From JAIBDK01 sp965261915 (GTDB lineage: Bacteria > Pseudomonadota > Gammaproteobacteria > Arenicellales > Poriferihabitantaceae): 64,000 bases of DNA. Position numbers and translations under genes: made by a program. Below are positions 8,170-17,333 of this stretch, piece by piece. How positions within the stretch are numbered: the first letter of the stretch is position 1; every line of letters begins with the position of its first letter. The stretch spans positions 2,852,001-2,916,000 of the forward strand of contig CBDHDW010000013.1 of the NCBI GenBank assembly GCA_965261915.1, given 5' to 3'. A model generated the notes under the pieces. That model did not search any database, was not told the origin of the DNA, and saw only the letters and a program-made list of their open reading frames with translations.

Positions 8170-9453
8170 ATGAATCGCGATAACAAAACAGCATCTGCAA
8201 GTAACGTAGAAACAATAGATACCCTGGTTGTGGGCGGCGGCCAGGCAGGCATCGCCATGAGTGAGCACCTGAGTCATTGCAATGTGCCGCATGTGGTTGT
8301 TGAGCGGCACCGTATCGCAGAACGGTGGAGATCAGAGCGATGGGATTCTCTGGTTGCCAACGGGCCGGCCTGGCACGATCGTTTTCCGGGTATGGAGTTC
8401 GCCGATTTTGATCCAGAGGCATTTGCTTGCAGGGAACGCGTGGCGGACTATTTTGTTGCTTATGCGGAAATGATTCAGGCGCCCGTTCGTTGTGGTGTTG
8501 AAGTGACGGAAGTCCGTCGAAATGATGGCCGCGCCGGGTTTCGTGCTGAAACCACTTCGGGTGTGATCGAAACCAGCAACGTTGTCGTGGCCACCGGGCC
8601 ATTTCAACGCCCCATTGTCCCACAACTGGTACCTCAGTCCTCTGCTGTGGAGCAAATCCACTCTAGTGCTTATCATAATCCAGAGCAGTTGCCTGAAGGT
8701 GCTGTGCTGGTCGTCGGTGCCGGTTCTTCAGGTGCGCAAATAGCTGATGAACTGCTGCGTTCCGGCAAAAAGGTATATCTATCCGTTGGCCCCCATGATC
8801 TGCCACCGAGACGATACCGCGGGCGTGACTTCGTCTGGTGGCTGGGGGTGTTGGGAAAGTGGGAAGCGATTGCAATGGAACCCGGCACCGAACATGTCAC
8901 GATTGCGGTGAGCGGAGCACATGGCGGAGAAACTGTTGATTTCCGGCGTTTAGCGTCTCAGGGAATGATACTTGTTGGCAGAACGGAGTCTTTTTCAGAA
9001 GGGGGTATCCGCTTTGCTTCCGATCTCGCACATAACATCACCAGGGGAAATGCGAATACGTTGTCGGTTCTCGATGAAGCCGACGCGTATATTATCCGTA
9101 ATGGTCTCGACTTCCCCGAAGAGCCAGAAGCTCGGGAAGTGGGCGCTGATCCAGAATGTGTAACCAATCCCATCCTGGATTTGAATTTATCTGAAGCAGG
9201 GGTGACATCCATCGTCTGGGCCACCGGATTTGAAGTCGATTACAGCTGGCTCAAAGTCAACGCTTTTGATGAAGAGGGTAAGCCCAGACACCAGCGCGGC
9301 GTTTCTTCAGAGCCTGGGGTTTATTTTCTTGGCTTGCCTTGGTTGTCGAGAAGAGGTTCGTCATTTATCTGGGGGGTCTGGCATGATGCCAGATTTCTTG
9401 CAGACCAGATTTCCATACAACGCAATTATCTGCACTACGATAGCCCGGAATGA
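8170..9453 (+). CDS. Flavin-containing monooxygenase-like oxidoreductase (CzcO family)
   Basis: This 427-residue protein has two Rossmann motifs, as expected for FAD- and NADPH-binding class B monooxygenases. The first is at residues 19-30 (VVGGGQAGIAMS) and the second at about 178 (VVGAGSSGAQIADELL). Between them lie RWRSERWDSLVANGPAWHDR and FPGMEF. The C-terminal ATGFEVDYSWLKV matches the late FMO motif. Related proteins oxygenate N-, S- or carbonyl groups; some are annotated as potassium-transport flavoproteins without proof. It stands alone. The substrate is unknown. The upstream 7927-8169 stretch holds no supported gene. Confidence 0.8.
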   Translation: MNRDNKTASASNVETIDTLVVGGGQAGIAMSEHLSHCNVPHVVVERHRIAERWRSERWDSLVANGPAWHDRFPGMEFADFDPEAFACRERVADYFVAYAEMIQAPVRCGVEVTEVRRNDGRAGFRAETTSGVIETSNVVVATGPFQRPIVPQLVPQSSAVEQIHSSAYHNPEQLPEGAVLVVGAGSSGAQIADELLRSGKKVYLSVGPHDLPPRRYRGRDFVWWLGVLGKWEAIAMEPGTEHVTIAVSGAHGGETVDFRRLASQGMILVGRTESFSEGGIRFASDLAHNITRGNANTLSVLDEADAYIIRNGLDFPEEPEAREVGADPECVTNPILDLNLSEAGVTSIVWATGFEVDYSWLKVNAFDEEGKPRHQRGVSSEPGVYFLGLPWLSRRGSSFIWGVWHDARFLADQISIQRNYLHYDSPE

Positions 9454-9473
9454 CGCAGAAAATTTAGTGACGT

Positions 9474-9920
9474 TTAATCCTGGCCCTGAGTAACGTATTG
9501 CAGAATTTCAACCACTTGTCCGGGTGTTTGAGCCCAGGCCATTGCCGCTGCGTCAACTTCCTTAAGCGGATGAATAATATCTTCATCATGCAGCGTGATA
9601 TAGGGTTTACCGTGGGCGGTTAACAATCCGGCGTCAAATGCCGCATTCCACTGTTTGTACTTATCACCAAACCGGACCACTGCGATGTCGCAGTGCTCGA
9701 TCATGGTCCGGGTACGAATACTATTTACCTTCGATGACTGGTGGTCGCGCCAGAACCCTGATTCCGGTTTGCCCAGTAAATCACCGGCAGCGTCGCTTGA
9801 TTCGTGATCAGTTACCGCAGACATGAATGAAACCGGGAGTCCCATATTTTCTGCGCCAGCGCTAATTTGTTCGCGCCAGTCGGTATGAATTTCTCCTGAT
9901 AAATAAACAGCCCAATGCAT
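9474..9920 (-). CDS. YtoQ family protein
   Basis: This 148-residue protein begins MHWAVYLSGEIHTDWREQIS and shows the YtoQ pattern throughout: GLPVSFMSAVTDHESSDAAG, then KVNSIRTRTMIEHCDIAVVR, then FGDKYKQWNAAFDAG and HDEDIIHPLKEVDAAAMAWA near the end. The fold resembles nucleoside 2-deoxyribosyltransferases (conserved D-I-x-V-x-R-FG-x-KY-x-QWN), but the biochemical role has not, to my knowledge, been settled. It faces the monooxygenase gene convergently, with only 20 bp between stops. Confidence 0.85.
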   Translation of the reverse strand: MHWAVYLSGEIHTDWREQISAGAENMGLPVSFMSAVTDHESSDAAGDLLGKPESGFWRDHQSSKVNSIRTRTMIEHCDIAVVRFGDKYKQWNAAFDAGLLTAHGKPYITLHDEDIIHPLKEVDAAAMAWAQTPGQVVEILQYVTQGQD

Positions 9921-9978
9921 AATTTTCTCCTAAATTTAAACGCTGGATTGTAACCAATTTATTGTTCTGCCGGACTTA

Positions 9979-10311
9979 TTATTCAGCGGAACTCGAAAGC
10001 GCATCGATCAGATCGCTTACAAGCTTTTGTTTGCTCTTTGGCAGCGCAGCGAACCGCTCAGTAATGCTGGATTCGTATTGGGGTGTTTCGATTTGTATTG
10101 CGGCAAGTTCAGGAACTCGGTCCAGAAAACCTGCTGGCTTTTCCAGTAGCTGTTCGATAAGCCGTGCATCCTCATCACTAATCAGTCCCACGCCATCGAT
10201 CATCATCTGCAGCATTTCGACAGATTGATTGGCGCTCCTTGCCAACAGTTCCAGTTGATCGAGGCTGAAATTTTGTGCCTGTAAAATTTCGCTTCTGATA
10301 TTGCTGGCCAT
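9979..10311 (-). CDS. Small alpha-helical protein of unknown function
   Basis: A 110-residue, acidic, almost wholly helical protein: MASNIRSEILQAQNFSLDQL, then LLARSANQSVEMLQMMIDGV and a C-terminal LPKSKQKLVSDLIDALSS. There are no cysteines, signal peptide or membrane segments. Leucine spacing would allow a helical bundle, perhaps an XRE-like partner or toxin-antitoxin component, but I see no diagnostic helix-turn-helix. It lies upstream of the ytoQ-like gene on the same strand, 58 bp away, and may share its transcript. Confidence 0.5.
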   Translation of the reverse strand: MASNIRSEILQAQNFSLDQLELLARSANQSVEMLQMMIDGVGLISDEDARLIEQLLEKPAGFLDRVPELAAIQIETPQYESSITERFAALPKSKQKLVSDLIDALSSSAE

Positions 10312-10585
10312 GGATTGATATTGTTGAGCTATTCAGGAATTCGGCCAAAAACATGGCTGATTAGCGGAATGACTCTGGCAGACCACAAGTACCGTATCCC
10401 GGCTGGCGCAACCCAATAGCGACAGGCATTGTCGAATCTGTCTTTTGAAAGAAGTTTCGGATCGTGCCCATGAATCAAATTTTAGTCTATTGGTCGAAAA
10501 AAAGTACTGAAAAAGACGAATAAAGTCAGATATAGGGGTAATATAATTGGCAGATTAGCTATTGCTCAACCTTTGACTAAAACAC

Positions 10586-11725
10586 ATGCACATAAAACTG
10601 AATCAAACTGAGTACGATGAAATTAGCCATGGGTTTGACCCAGATCCATTTAGTTCCTGGTCTGTGAATGCGCGTTGTTATCAGGAACCAGGATTTTTGC
10701 AGTTGGATAGGGAACAAATATTTCATCGCTCATGGCAGTTTTTGTGCCATGAAGCAAAACTTGCAGAACCAGGCAGTTACGTTACCGCGGATGTGCAGGG
10801 GCAAAGCGTATTTGCATCTCGCGGCCAGAATGGAGAGTTGCGCGGCTTTTATAATGTTTGTAAGCATCGTGGGCACGAACTGTTATCCGGTGAAGGGAAG
10901 AAGAATTTGATTGTTTGTCCGTACCATGCCTGGTGCTACAACCTGGATGGCTCGCTGCAGCTGGCAAGGCGATCGGAATTTCTCAAAAATTTTGATACTT
11001 CAACGATTCGATTGGATCAGGTTCGTGTTGAAGTTTTCTGCCACCTGGTTTTCGTTAATCTCGATATAGATGCAGTGCCGTTAGCTGAGCAGTCAGGTGA
11101 GCTCGCCAGCGAGATCCTGCGTTATGCGCCAGATATGGCTGATTTGAAATTCGCGCATCGTCTCACTTACAACATTAATGCCAACTGGAAATCAGTGGTG
11201 GATAATTTCCTCGAGTGTTACCACTGTCCAGTGGCCCACAAAGACTTTTGCACGCTGGTGGATATGGATACATACAAGGTTAAAACCCACGGCATTTACT
11301 CCAGTCATATGGCCAAGGCAGGGGTGTCGGATAACAATGCTTACGGCGTGGAAAATGCAACGGTTACCGATCATGCGGTGTGGTATTTGTGGCCTAATAC
11401 GACGTTGATGCGCTATCCGGGTCGAGGCAATTTTATGGTGTGGCGTTTTATTCCAACCGGGCCTGAAACGACCTACGAAGAATTTGATTTTTTCTTTGAA
11501 ACGGAGACCCCAAACGAAGACGAAATGGAGGCGATAAAATTCATCGACGATGTATTACAGCCAGAAGATATCGGATTGGTAGAAAGCGTACAAAGGGGAA
11601 TGCGGACACCTGCGTTTAACCAGGGTCGTTTTCTGGTTGACCCCGAAGAGAGCGGAATGAGCGAGCATGCCGTTCATCACTTCCACAGTTTGGTTCTTGA
11701 TGCTTACAAAGGAGCATGCGTTTAA
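10586..11725 (+). CDS. Rieske non-heme iron oxygenase, alpha subunit
   Basis: This 379-residue oxygenase has a Rieske [2Fe-2S] domain with ligands C92, H94, C111 and H114 (VCKHRGHELL, then CPYHAWCYNLDG). A catalytic domain follows, whose mononuclear iron site starts in DNFLECYHCPVAH (E210, H213, H218). The family hydroxylates or N-demethylates small substrates using electrons from a separate reductase. Length and the ECYHCPVAH motif fit the glycine-betaine/carnitine/stachydrine demethylase branch better than the aromatic dioxygenases, but the substrate is inference. No reductase gene is adjacent. An SDR fragment starts at the first base after its stop codon. Confidence 0.85.
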   Translation: MHIKLNQTEYDEISHGFDPDPFSSWSVNARCYQEPGFLQLDREQIFHRSWQFLCHEAKLAEPGSYVTADVQGQSVFASRGQNGELRGFYNVCKHRGHELLSGEGKKNLIVCPYHAWCYNLDGSLQLARRSEFLKNFDTSTIRLDQVRVEVFCHLVFVNLDIDAVPLAEQSGELASEILRYAPDMADLKFAHRLTYNINANWKSVVDNFLECYHCPVAHKDFCTLVDMDTYKVKTHGIYSSHMAKAGVSDNNAYGVENATVTDHAVWYLWPNTTLMRYPGRGNFMVWRFIPTGPETTYEEFDFFFETETPNEDEMEAIKFIDDVLQPEDIGLVESVQRGMRTPAFNQGRFLVDPEESGMSEHAVHHFHSLVLDAYKGACV

Positions 11726-11851
11726 ATGAACGCGGTTAAAAATAACTACCTTGAAGGCAAAACATCTGTGGTTACTGGCGGTTGCGGCGGCATCGGTTCA
11801 GCTATTTGCGAGCGGTTGGCGTTAAAAGGTGCGGACAACGTAAACTTCTAG
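11726..11851 (+). pseudogene. Truncated SDR N-terminus (41 residues)
   Basis: The frame starts at the base after the Rieske gene's stop and reads MNAVKNNYLEGKTSVVTGGC, then GGIGSAICERLALKGADNVN and a stop. This is the cofactor-binding beta-alpha-beta unit of a short-chain dehydrogenase (TGG-x-GGIG), lacking the remaining roughly 210 residues. A complete SDR gene begins eight bases later. The fragment may be the stump of a second SDR that was fused to, or deleted against, its neighbour. Confidence 0.6.
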
Positions 11852-11858
11852 TCAGAAT

Positions 11859-12641
11859 ATGATGCCATCAAATGAACAAGCCCGTGGTCACCGTCTGGCA
11901 GGAAAAACTGCTTTAATTACCGGTGGACGCCAAGGCATCGGCAGAGCCATTGTCGATCGATTTATGCTTGAAGGTTCCACTGTTATGACTTGTGGACGAG
12001 GGCCAAGACCAGAAGATTTACCCGATGAAGTGGCATGGGAGACCACCGACATATCCAGTTTGAATGATGTGAAAGCACTCAAAAGTCAGTTCGAGGCGAA
12101 GATTGGCCAGATGACCACGCTCGTTAATAATGCCGGAATTCAAATCGAAAAGACAATCACTGACACCACTGACGAAGACTGGGATGCGTTGATGGGTACC
12201 AATGCGAAGGGGGTATTTTTAACTTGCCGGGAGTGTATTCCCGAAATGGTGCAGGGTGGGTCGATCATAAATATTGGTTCCATCTCCGGCAATACTGCTG
12301 ACCCCGGCCTGGCGCTCTATAACGCCTCTAAAGCGTTTGTTCATGGCCTGACCCGCTCCATTGCTGTAGATCACGGCCCTGGTGTTCGCTGTAATGCGAT
12401 TTCCCCGGGATGGATTATGACGGCGATGGCTGATGCTGCATTTGCCGTGGCAGACGATGCCGAGCGTGCGAAAGAAGATGCTATGGCCAGACATCCAGTG
12501 GGGCGATTTGGTGAGCCAGGTGACATCGCTTCGTTGGCGGTATGGCTGGCTTCAGATGAGGCAAGTTTCGCGACCGGCCAATGTTATACCCTGGATGGTG
12601 GCATGACTTCAGCATCACCGCTGAATCCGGGTTTGTTTTAA
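11859..12641 (+). CDS. Short-chain dehydrogenase/reductase
   Basis: A 260-residue classical SDR. The NAD(P)-binding motif is TGGRQGIGRAI near residue 21. NNAG lies near residue 88, the catalytic Ser in INIGSISGN, and the Tyr/Lys pair in LYNASKAFVHGL. The C-terminal YTLDGGMTSASP matches the family consensus. These enzymes oxidise or reduce secondary alcohols; the substrate is not evident. It sits behind the Rieske oxygenase gene and a truncated SDR on the same strand, so it may belong to that catabolic unit. A second ATG at codon 2 is equally likely as start. Confidence 0.85.
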   Translation: MMPSNEQARGHRLAGKTALITGGRQGIGRAIVDRFMLEGSTVMTCGRGPRPEDLPDEVAWETTDISSLNDVKALKSQFEAKIGQMTTLVNNAGIQIEKTITDTTDEDWDALMGTNAKGVFLTCRECIPEMVQGGSIINIGSISGNTADPGLALYNASKAFVHGLTRSIAVDHGPGVRCNAISPGWIMTAMADAAFAVADDAERAKEDAMARHPVGRFGEPGDIASLAVWLASDEASFATGQCYTLDGGMTSASPLNPGLF

Positions 12642-12742
12642 CGGTTTAAGCATTTCACCAGGGTAACTTTATGAATAACATCAAGCGCGTCGGGATACTT
12701 GTCTTAAGATAGAAATTTGATATCCCAGTCGAAGGTGGCGAA

Positions 12743-13055
12743 TCAGTTTGTATCGAGTTGCCGCTTGAATTCAGCTAAAAAGATTTTTTTGTGTTTCATT
12801 GAACACCATTGGTGGGCGGATTTTCACAACGTTGTAGTGCATCCCGTCTATTCCTGCCAGGATGCGATTGTTTCGCAGTCCGTTAACAATGGGTTTTGTT
12901 TTTTCGGCCGCTGGTTTCTTATTGTCTTTACTTTCGACTATTTCCACGCCGACAAACAAACCGCTCCCGCGTATGTCGCCGAGTATTGGAGATTGATCAG
13001 CCAGAATTGATAACCCCCCTTTTAACATACCGCCTATATGTTTGGCATTGTCCAT
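12743..13055 (-). pseudogene. Class III aminotransferase, C-terminal fragment with frameshift
   Basis: The minus strand reads NKENLMDNAKHIGGMLKGGL, then GDIRGSGLFVGVEIVESKDN, then TKPIVNGLRNNRILAGIDGM and VKIRPPMVF. These are the C-terminal-domain hallmarks of class III PLP aminotransferases of the AGXT2/phospho-lyase type (RG-x-GLF-x-GVE, KIRPP). A seven-base homopolymer at 12784-12790 breaks the last 15 residues: the next frame continues IFLAEFKRQLDTN to a stop at 12743. The PLP-lysine domain is missing upstream of about 13080, so the gene is dead. The sequence at 13085-13195 has no recognised homology. Confidence 0.65.
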
Positions 13056-13199
13056 GAGGTTTTCCTTATTCGCGGTGTTCCTGTTACTGGATCAAACATA
13101 CTGGTTTCTGGTGGTGCTGGCGGTAACACTGCCAATATTGTGGACAATGCTGTTATGGATGCTGTATCAGCGATATCGATAAAAAAAACTGAAGAGCAG

Positions 13200-14198
13200 T
13201 CATCCAGCAACCCGATCCAGTGTCGAAGCGATTTTCCTGCTCGGAAACACCTCCTTAAGCGGGGGGGGGCCTGCGTGCCATTCACTCAGAGCATGCTTCT
13301 GAACGAAGCTGTTCATTACAGGAAGCTCCAGTTCTGACAGTACCGCATTCTTGCCAATGCCATCATGTCGTTCTGTTTTGAGTCGTGCGATCAGGCACGG
13401 CAGTCCCATGCAGGCAGCCTCTTCCTGGTTGCTGCCACCATCGGTAACCAGAAAGCGCGAGGATTTCAGCAGGGCAATAAAGGGGATGTAGCTCATCCTG
13501 TCCATCAGTTTCACGCCTTGGTTTTCCAAGCGGTTGGTCCAAGCGGTTGGTCCAACCGGTTTGATGTAATTTTCGACGGGTCACCGGATGCATTACGAAC
13601 TTGACATGAATGGTAGCGGATAGTGAAAAAACGAATTCCATGAGCAAATCGAATCGTTTGCGACTGGATAGATTTTCATGCCTGTGTAGCGAAACAACAC
13701 AATAAGGCTCTCCGCTCAACGGATTTGAATTCGCACTTGAAATCGCAATTCGCAGGGAATCCAGAATGGTATTCTCTCCTGTGTCGATTATCGACGCGGC
13801 TGGAACGCGGTTGTTGGTAAGATTTTTTACCGCATTTTCACCCGGGGCATAAAAAGTGGTTGAGAGTTTTGAAACCAGGATTCGGATAATTTCTTCTGGA
13901 AAGGGATTCAGAATATCAAACGAGCGGAGGCCGGCCTCGATATGAACAACAGGAATTTTTCTCTTCCTGCCGAGCAGTGCGCCCAGCAAAGCAGCTTTTG
14001 CTTCGAGTCCGCCTCGTGGTTGGGAACCAGGATGTCATCCGGACTGGAAAGGCAAAACCCAGTTATCAGGTCATCCACGGTTTCGCTGTGTTGCCCTGTC
14101 AGGACAAACTTGTGAGCGATCTCCCTGTTCCTCAGTTCAATCAGGACAGGCGCCATTTTAACCAGTTGTGCCTTCGTACCAACCAGTATGATATGCAT
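13200..14198 (-). pseudogene. UDP-GlcNAc 2-epimerase-like (WecB family), multiply frameshifted
   Basis: Three successive frames make up one protein. It starts at 14198 (MHIILVGTKAQLVKMAPVLI, then KFVLTGQHSETVDDL). It shifts near 14005-13990 to KAALLGALLGRKRK and PVVHIEAGLRSFDILNPFPE, continuing to VSLHRHENLSS. It shifts again near 13530-13550 to IPFIALLKSSRFLVTDGGSN and QEEAACMGLPCLIAR. HIEAGLRS, HRHEN and the DGGSNQEEA motif are diagnostic of non-hydrolysing UDP-sugar 2-epimerases, which feed surface polysaccharide synthesis. The second shift coincides with a 13-bp tandem duplication. No epimerase can be produced. It neighbours a glycosyltransferase fragment, so a surface-glycan locus has decayed here. 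Confidence 0.75.
13526..13551. repeat. 13-bp tandem duplication inside the epimerase pseudogene
   Basis: CCAAGCGGTTGGT occurs twice in a row (13526-13538 and 13539-13551) and is followed by a partial third unit CCAACCGGT. Because 13 is not a multiple of three, the duplication shifts the frame at the point where the WecB-like protein changes register. Confidence 0.8.
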
Positions 14199-14215
14199 GG
14201 GTAACCGGCCAGCAG

Positions 14216-14510
14216 TTATTCAGAAGTCTTCTTTGTCAAACCGCTACGAATTTCCGAACGATCAACCGACTGGTGATGAAAGGCGGAAATCTGCTCGGCG
14301 ATAATTCCAATGAGAAAAATTAGCAGTGAGGCAAGAAACAGGATTGCGCTCATATTTGTCAGGTGGTGGGCGGTATAGTATCCCATGACGAACATGAAAT
14401 TGTCTGAGGAAATCCAGCGCAGATGACCCGAATGTAGCTGATACGTCAGTGTCTAGATCGTCGCCGATCATGCAGACCTGGTTGCTGGATTCCCGAGTCA
14501 AAGGGTGCAA
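14216..14510 (-). pseudogene. Fused fragments: HAD-like motif and glycosyltransferase C-terminus
   Basis: From 14510 the minus strand reads RESSNQVCMIGDDLDTDV, which resembles the late GDD-x-x-TDV motif of HAD-family phosphatases. From about 14405 another frame reads NFMFVMGYYTAHHLTNMSAI, then LFLASLLIFLIGIIAEQISA and ends DRSEIRSGLTKKTSE at 14216. That is a pattern of membrane-anchored GT2 (dolichol-phosphate-mannose-synthase-like) C-termini. Both pieces are incomplete and out of frame with each other. Together with the epimerase pseudogene they are remains of a polysaccharide locus. The interval 14511-14661 shows no gene. Confidence 0.45.
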
Positions 14511-14661
14511 AGGGTGTATTCGGTTTTCATCGGGTTATTTTAACATTAAACTACAAAAATCAAAGAAATTGCGTTGTTTGATCTTGAGCTTTGGAACCGT
14601 AATAATTGAATTCGTTCCAATAATTACTCTGAAATTGCTATGTGGTGGCAACAGGTGGATT

Positions 14662-15909
14662 TCAGGAAATGATATTTTCCATGGAACTCAGGAAACTTTT
14701 AATTTCTTCAATTGAATTGTAGTGACACATGGAAACGCGAACACAGGTTTCCATGTCTAGTGGAGTTAAAATATTGCCTGAAAAATAGTCATTTTTTCTA
14801 ACATGTGTGCGAATGCCATCGTCGTTGAGCTTGCTGACCACATCTGCCGACGGTACGTTGTCCACTGCCAGTGAAACCAGTCCTTGCCGATGTGGGTTGT
14901 CTGCACCACCGACGATATAGACACGAGGCATGTCACGCAATCCGCGCTGTCCTTCGACACCGTTGATCATTGCATCGACCAATCCTGCTTCATGTTCGGC
15001 CATGGCATGTCCTGCGGCGATGAGCCTGGTGCGCCGATCGGCACTGTCTGTACACTGACTTCCCAGCCAGTCCAGATAATTAACGACTTCAGAAAAAGTG
15101 GCGTATGCAGAGGTATCTCGGGTGCCGAGTTCCCAAAAATCTGCAGCGGTGCCATCCAGATGATCATGCTCTAGCGTACTCATTCGCGGAGAAACCCAGG
15201 CGACACCATAGTTATGCCTGGAGAAAACTTTATAAGCGGAAACTGCACAGGCATCGATATCGTAATCCGAAACATCAAGCGCGCCGTGTGCGGCATGCTG
15301 GATACAGTCTGCGATGATGAAACAGTCTGGCGACACCGCTCGAATGACGTTCACCACCGCTTTGACATCCACTGCCATGCCGCTCACCGGACTGGTTTGA
15401 ATAATGGTCGCTACTCTAGTTTCAGAATTGACGTGTCGTTTATAATCCTCTGCGCTAATCACCGTAGTATCACGATCATGTGGAATGGCAATATAGTGTT
15501 TGCTGGCAATACCTGCCCATCGCTTACACGCACTAACTGTTGCGGGGTGTTCAAGTGTGCTGCCGACAACATTGCCACCGGATTCTGCACCGAGTACGGC
15601 GGCACTGACCAGACGAAACAATAATTCAGTTCCGCTTTCTCCAACGAATACCAGTCCATCTTCAGCACCCAGAAAACACATCATATCCTGACGTGCTTTA
15701 GAAATTATCCGAACCAATTCGTGAGAAGCGGCATTGTCTCGCCCTTGATTGTCCGGGATTGCTGACAGATGCGTATTTACGTCGACAACCGATTTGAGCG
15801 TTAGTGAGCCGCCGGCATTTTCAAAAAATGCTCGCGGACCATGATATGGACAGGAATCTGCATGGTGAAACCGGTCTCGTATTTGTTTCAGCAGGTCGGC
15901 AGTAAACAT
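14662..15909 (-). CDS. Class V aminotransferase (cysteine desulfurase-like family)
   Basis: A 415-residue PLP enzyme. Family landmarks in order: FFENAGGSLTLKSVVDVNTH near residue 28, VFVGESGTELLFRLVSAAVL (cofactor phosphate site), STLEHPATVSACKRWAG, IIQTSPVSGMAVDVKAVVNV, IIADCIQHAAHGALDVSDYD (Asp contacting the pyridine nitrogen), and the Schiff-base Lys in AVSAYKVFSRHNYGVAW. It lacks the usual mobile-loop Cys context of IscS/NifS. It belongs to the cysteine-desulfurase-like group that includes isopenicillin-epimerase relatives. The substrate is unknown. It is transcribed alone; the next gene upstream, pit, is 129 bp away on the same strand. Confidence 0.8.
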   Translation of the reverse strand: MFTADLLKQIRDRFHHADSCPYHGPRAFFENAGGSLTLKSVVDVNTHLSAIPDNQGRDNAASHELVRIISKARQDMMCFLGAEDGLVFVGESGTELLFRLVSAAVLGAESGGNVVGSTLEHPATVSACKRWAGIASKHYIAIPHDRDTTVISAEDYKRHVNSETRVATIIQTSPVSGMAVDVKAVVNVIRAVSPDCFIIADCIQHAAHGALDVSDYDIDACAVSAYKVFSRHNYGVAWVSPRMSTLEHDHLDGTAADFWELGTRDTSAYATFSEVVNYLDWLGSQCTDSADRRTRLIAAGHAMAEHEAGLVDAMINGVEGQRGLRDMPRVYIVGGADNPHRQGLVSLAVDNVPSADVVSKLNDDGIRTHVRKNDYFSGNILTPLDMETCVRVSMCHYNSIEEIKSFLSSMENIIS

Positions 15910-16037
15910 GGGTTTTATTTCGCTTCTTCAATAGGTGCTTTTAGCAGATGATTTGCCTGCGGAGAAAGACCAATCACCGATTGTATCTTGATCCGGTAAT
16001 GGTTGATTGGAAGATACATCGGCTTTAGCCCGTTGTT

Positions 16038-17303
16038 CTATCCAAACATACCCTTCAGGGTGAAGAAGAACAATGCAGCCAGAATTCCGCCTACCGGTAA
16101 AGTAATCAGCCAGGAAAGGAATACACCGCCGACAACACGCAAGTCTATGGCGCCAACGCCGCGAGCCATACCAACACCGATGACCCCGCCCACAGCGATT
16201 TGTGTGGTTGAAACCGGTAACCCGGTTCGTGACGCGATAACAACAGTAGCGGCTGCCGCGAGTGTGGCGCAAAAGCCATTGGTTGGGGTGAGTGGTGTGA
16301 TTTTTGATCCGATGGTTTGCATAACCCGGTAGCCCATGGTGGCCAGTCCCAAAATAATGCCTCCTCCACCGAGAAATAAAATCCACAGCGGCAGCACTGA
16401 TTTTTGCGCCAATTCTCCTCCTGAACTTACAATACTCACCACCGCAGCCAGCGGTCCGATGCCATTGGCGACGTCGTTTGAGCCATGAGCAAAAGCCATT
16501 GCACTCGCGGTGAACAACATCATTGGTGTAAACACTTTTTCGACACTGGCGAAATGAAAATCTTTGTCAGCTTCTTCATCAACCTCGATACGACGAATGA
16601 GAAGCCAGCCCAGAAATGCTGACAATCCGCCAAAGCCGATTGCGACCAGAAAACTTTGCGGCACGGTAAGATCAATATTCAGATGTTTCAGGCCTTTGAA
16701 GACCGTAACCAGGGCAACAATAAATCCGACTAAAAATACGTACATCGGAGCCCAGCGTTTTGCCATTTGAAAGGGCTTTGAGCGGTTCAGTATGAGATTG
16801 CGAATACTCATCATTAAAAAGAATGCCAGCACCCCACCCACCACTGGAGATACAACCCAGCTCGCCACGATGGTTCCAATTTTTGACCACTGTACCGCAT
16901 CCACACCGATACCGACGATACCAAAGCCGACAATTGCACCAATGATGGAATGGGTTGTGGATACTGGCCATCCCTTAAAAGAAGCGATCATTAACCAGGT
17001 AGCGGCCGCGAGCAGAGAAGCCAGCATGCCAAAAACCAGAATTTCTGGTTGGTCGGCAATGGTTGATGCATCAATAATGCCTTTGCGAATGGTTTTGGTG
17101 ACGTGACCGCCGGCAAGAAAGGCCCCGGCAAACTCAAACACTGCTGCAATAACAATAGCCTGTTTAACCGTTATCGCATTTGAGCCAACAGAGGTTCCCA
17201 TGGCATTGGCGACATCATTAGCACCAATGCCCCAGGTCATAAAAAATCCGAAAGCGATGGCGATACCGATAAACAGAACGCCGTACTGAGAAATTATGTC
17301 CAT
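16038..17303 (-). CDS. pit: PiT-family inorganic phosphate transporter
   Basis: This 421-residue membrane protein imports inorganic phosphate, probably as a metal-phosphate complex driven by protons or sodium. It carries the two inverted PiT signatures, GIGANDVANAMGTSVGSNAI near residue 26 and AHGSNDVANGIGPLAAV near residue 258. Each is followed by a G-x-PVSTT motif (KGWPVSTTHSIIGA and TGLPVSTTQIAVGG). About ten to twelve hydrophobic segments are evident. It lies 30 bp downstream of a DUF47 gene on the same strand, the usual arrangement for low-affinity phosphate uptake. The region 15910-16037 is an untranslated spacer. Confidence 0.93.
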   Translation of the reverse strand: MDIISQYGVLFIGIAIAFGFFMTWGIGANDVANAMGTSVGSNAITVKQAIVIAAVFEFAGAFLAGGHVTKTIRKGIIDASTIADQPEILVFGMLASLLAAATWLMIASFKGWPVSTTHSIIGAIVGFGIVGIGVDAVQWSKIGTIVASWVVSPVVGGVLAFFLMMSIRNLILNRSKPFQMAKRWAPMYVFLVGFIVALVTVFKGLKHLNIDLTVPQSFLVAIGFGGLSAFLGWLLIRRIEVDEEADKDFHFASVEKVFTPMMLFTASAMAFAHGSNDVANGIGPLAAVVSIVSSGGELAQKSVLPLWILFLGGGGIILGLATMGYRVMQTIGSKITPLTPTNGFCATLAAAATVVIASRTGLPVSTTQIAVGGVIGVGMARGVGAIDLRVVGGVFLSWLITLPVGGILAALFFFTLKGMFG

Positions 17304-17333
17304 GATATATCTTGAGTAAAAAGGGATTCGTTC

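Noticed and set aside
7940..8623. 227-residue minus-strand ORF
   Set aside because: It overlaps the well-supported monooxygenase gene and has a composition typical of an antisense shadow. The part at 7940-8160 looks slightly protein-like but I found no family.
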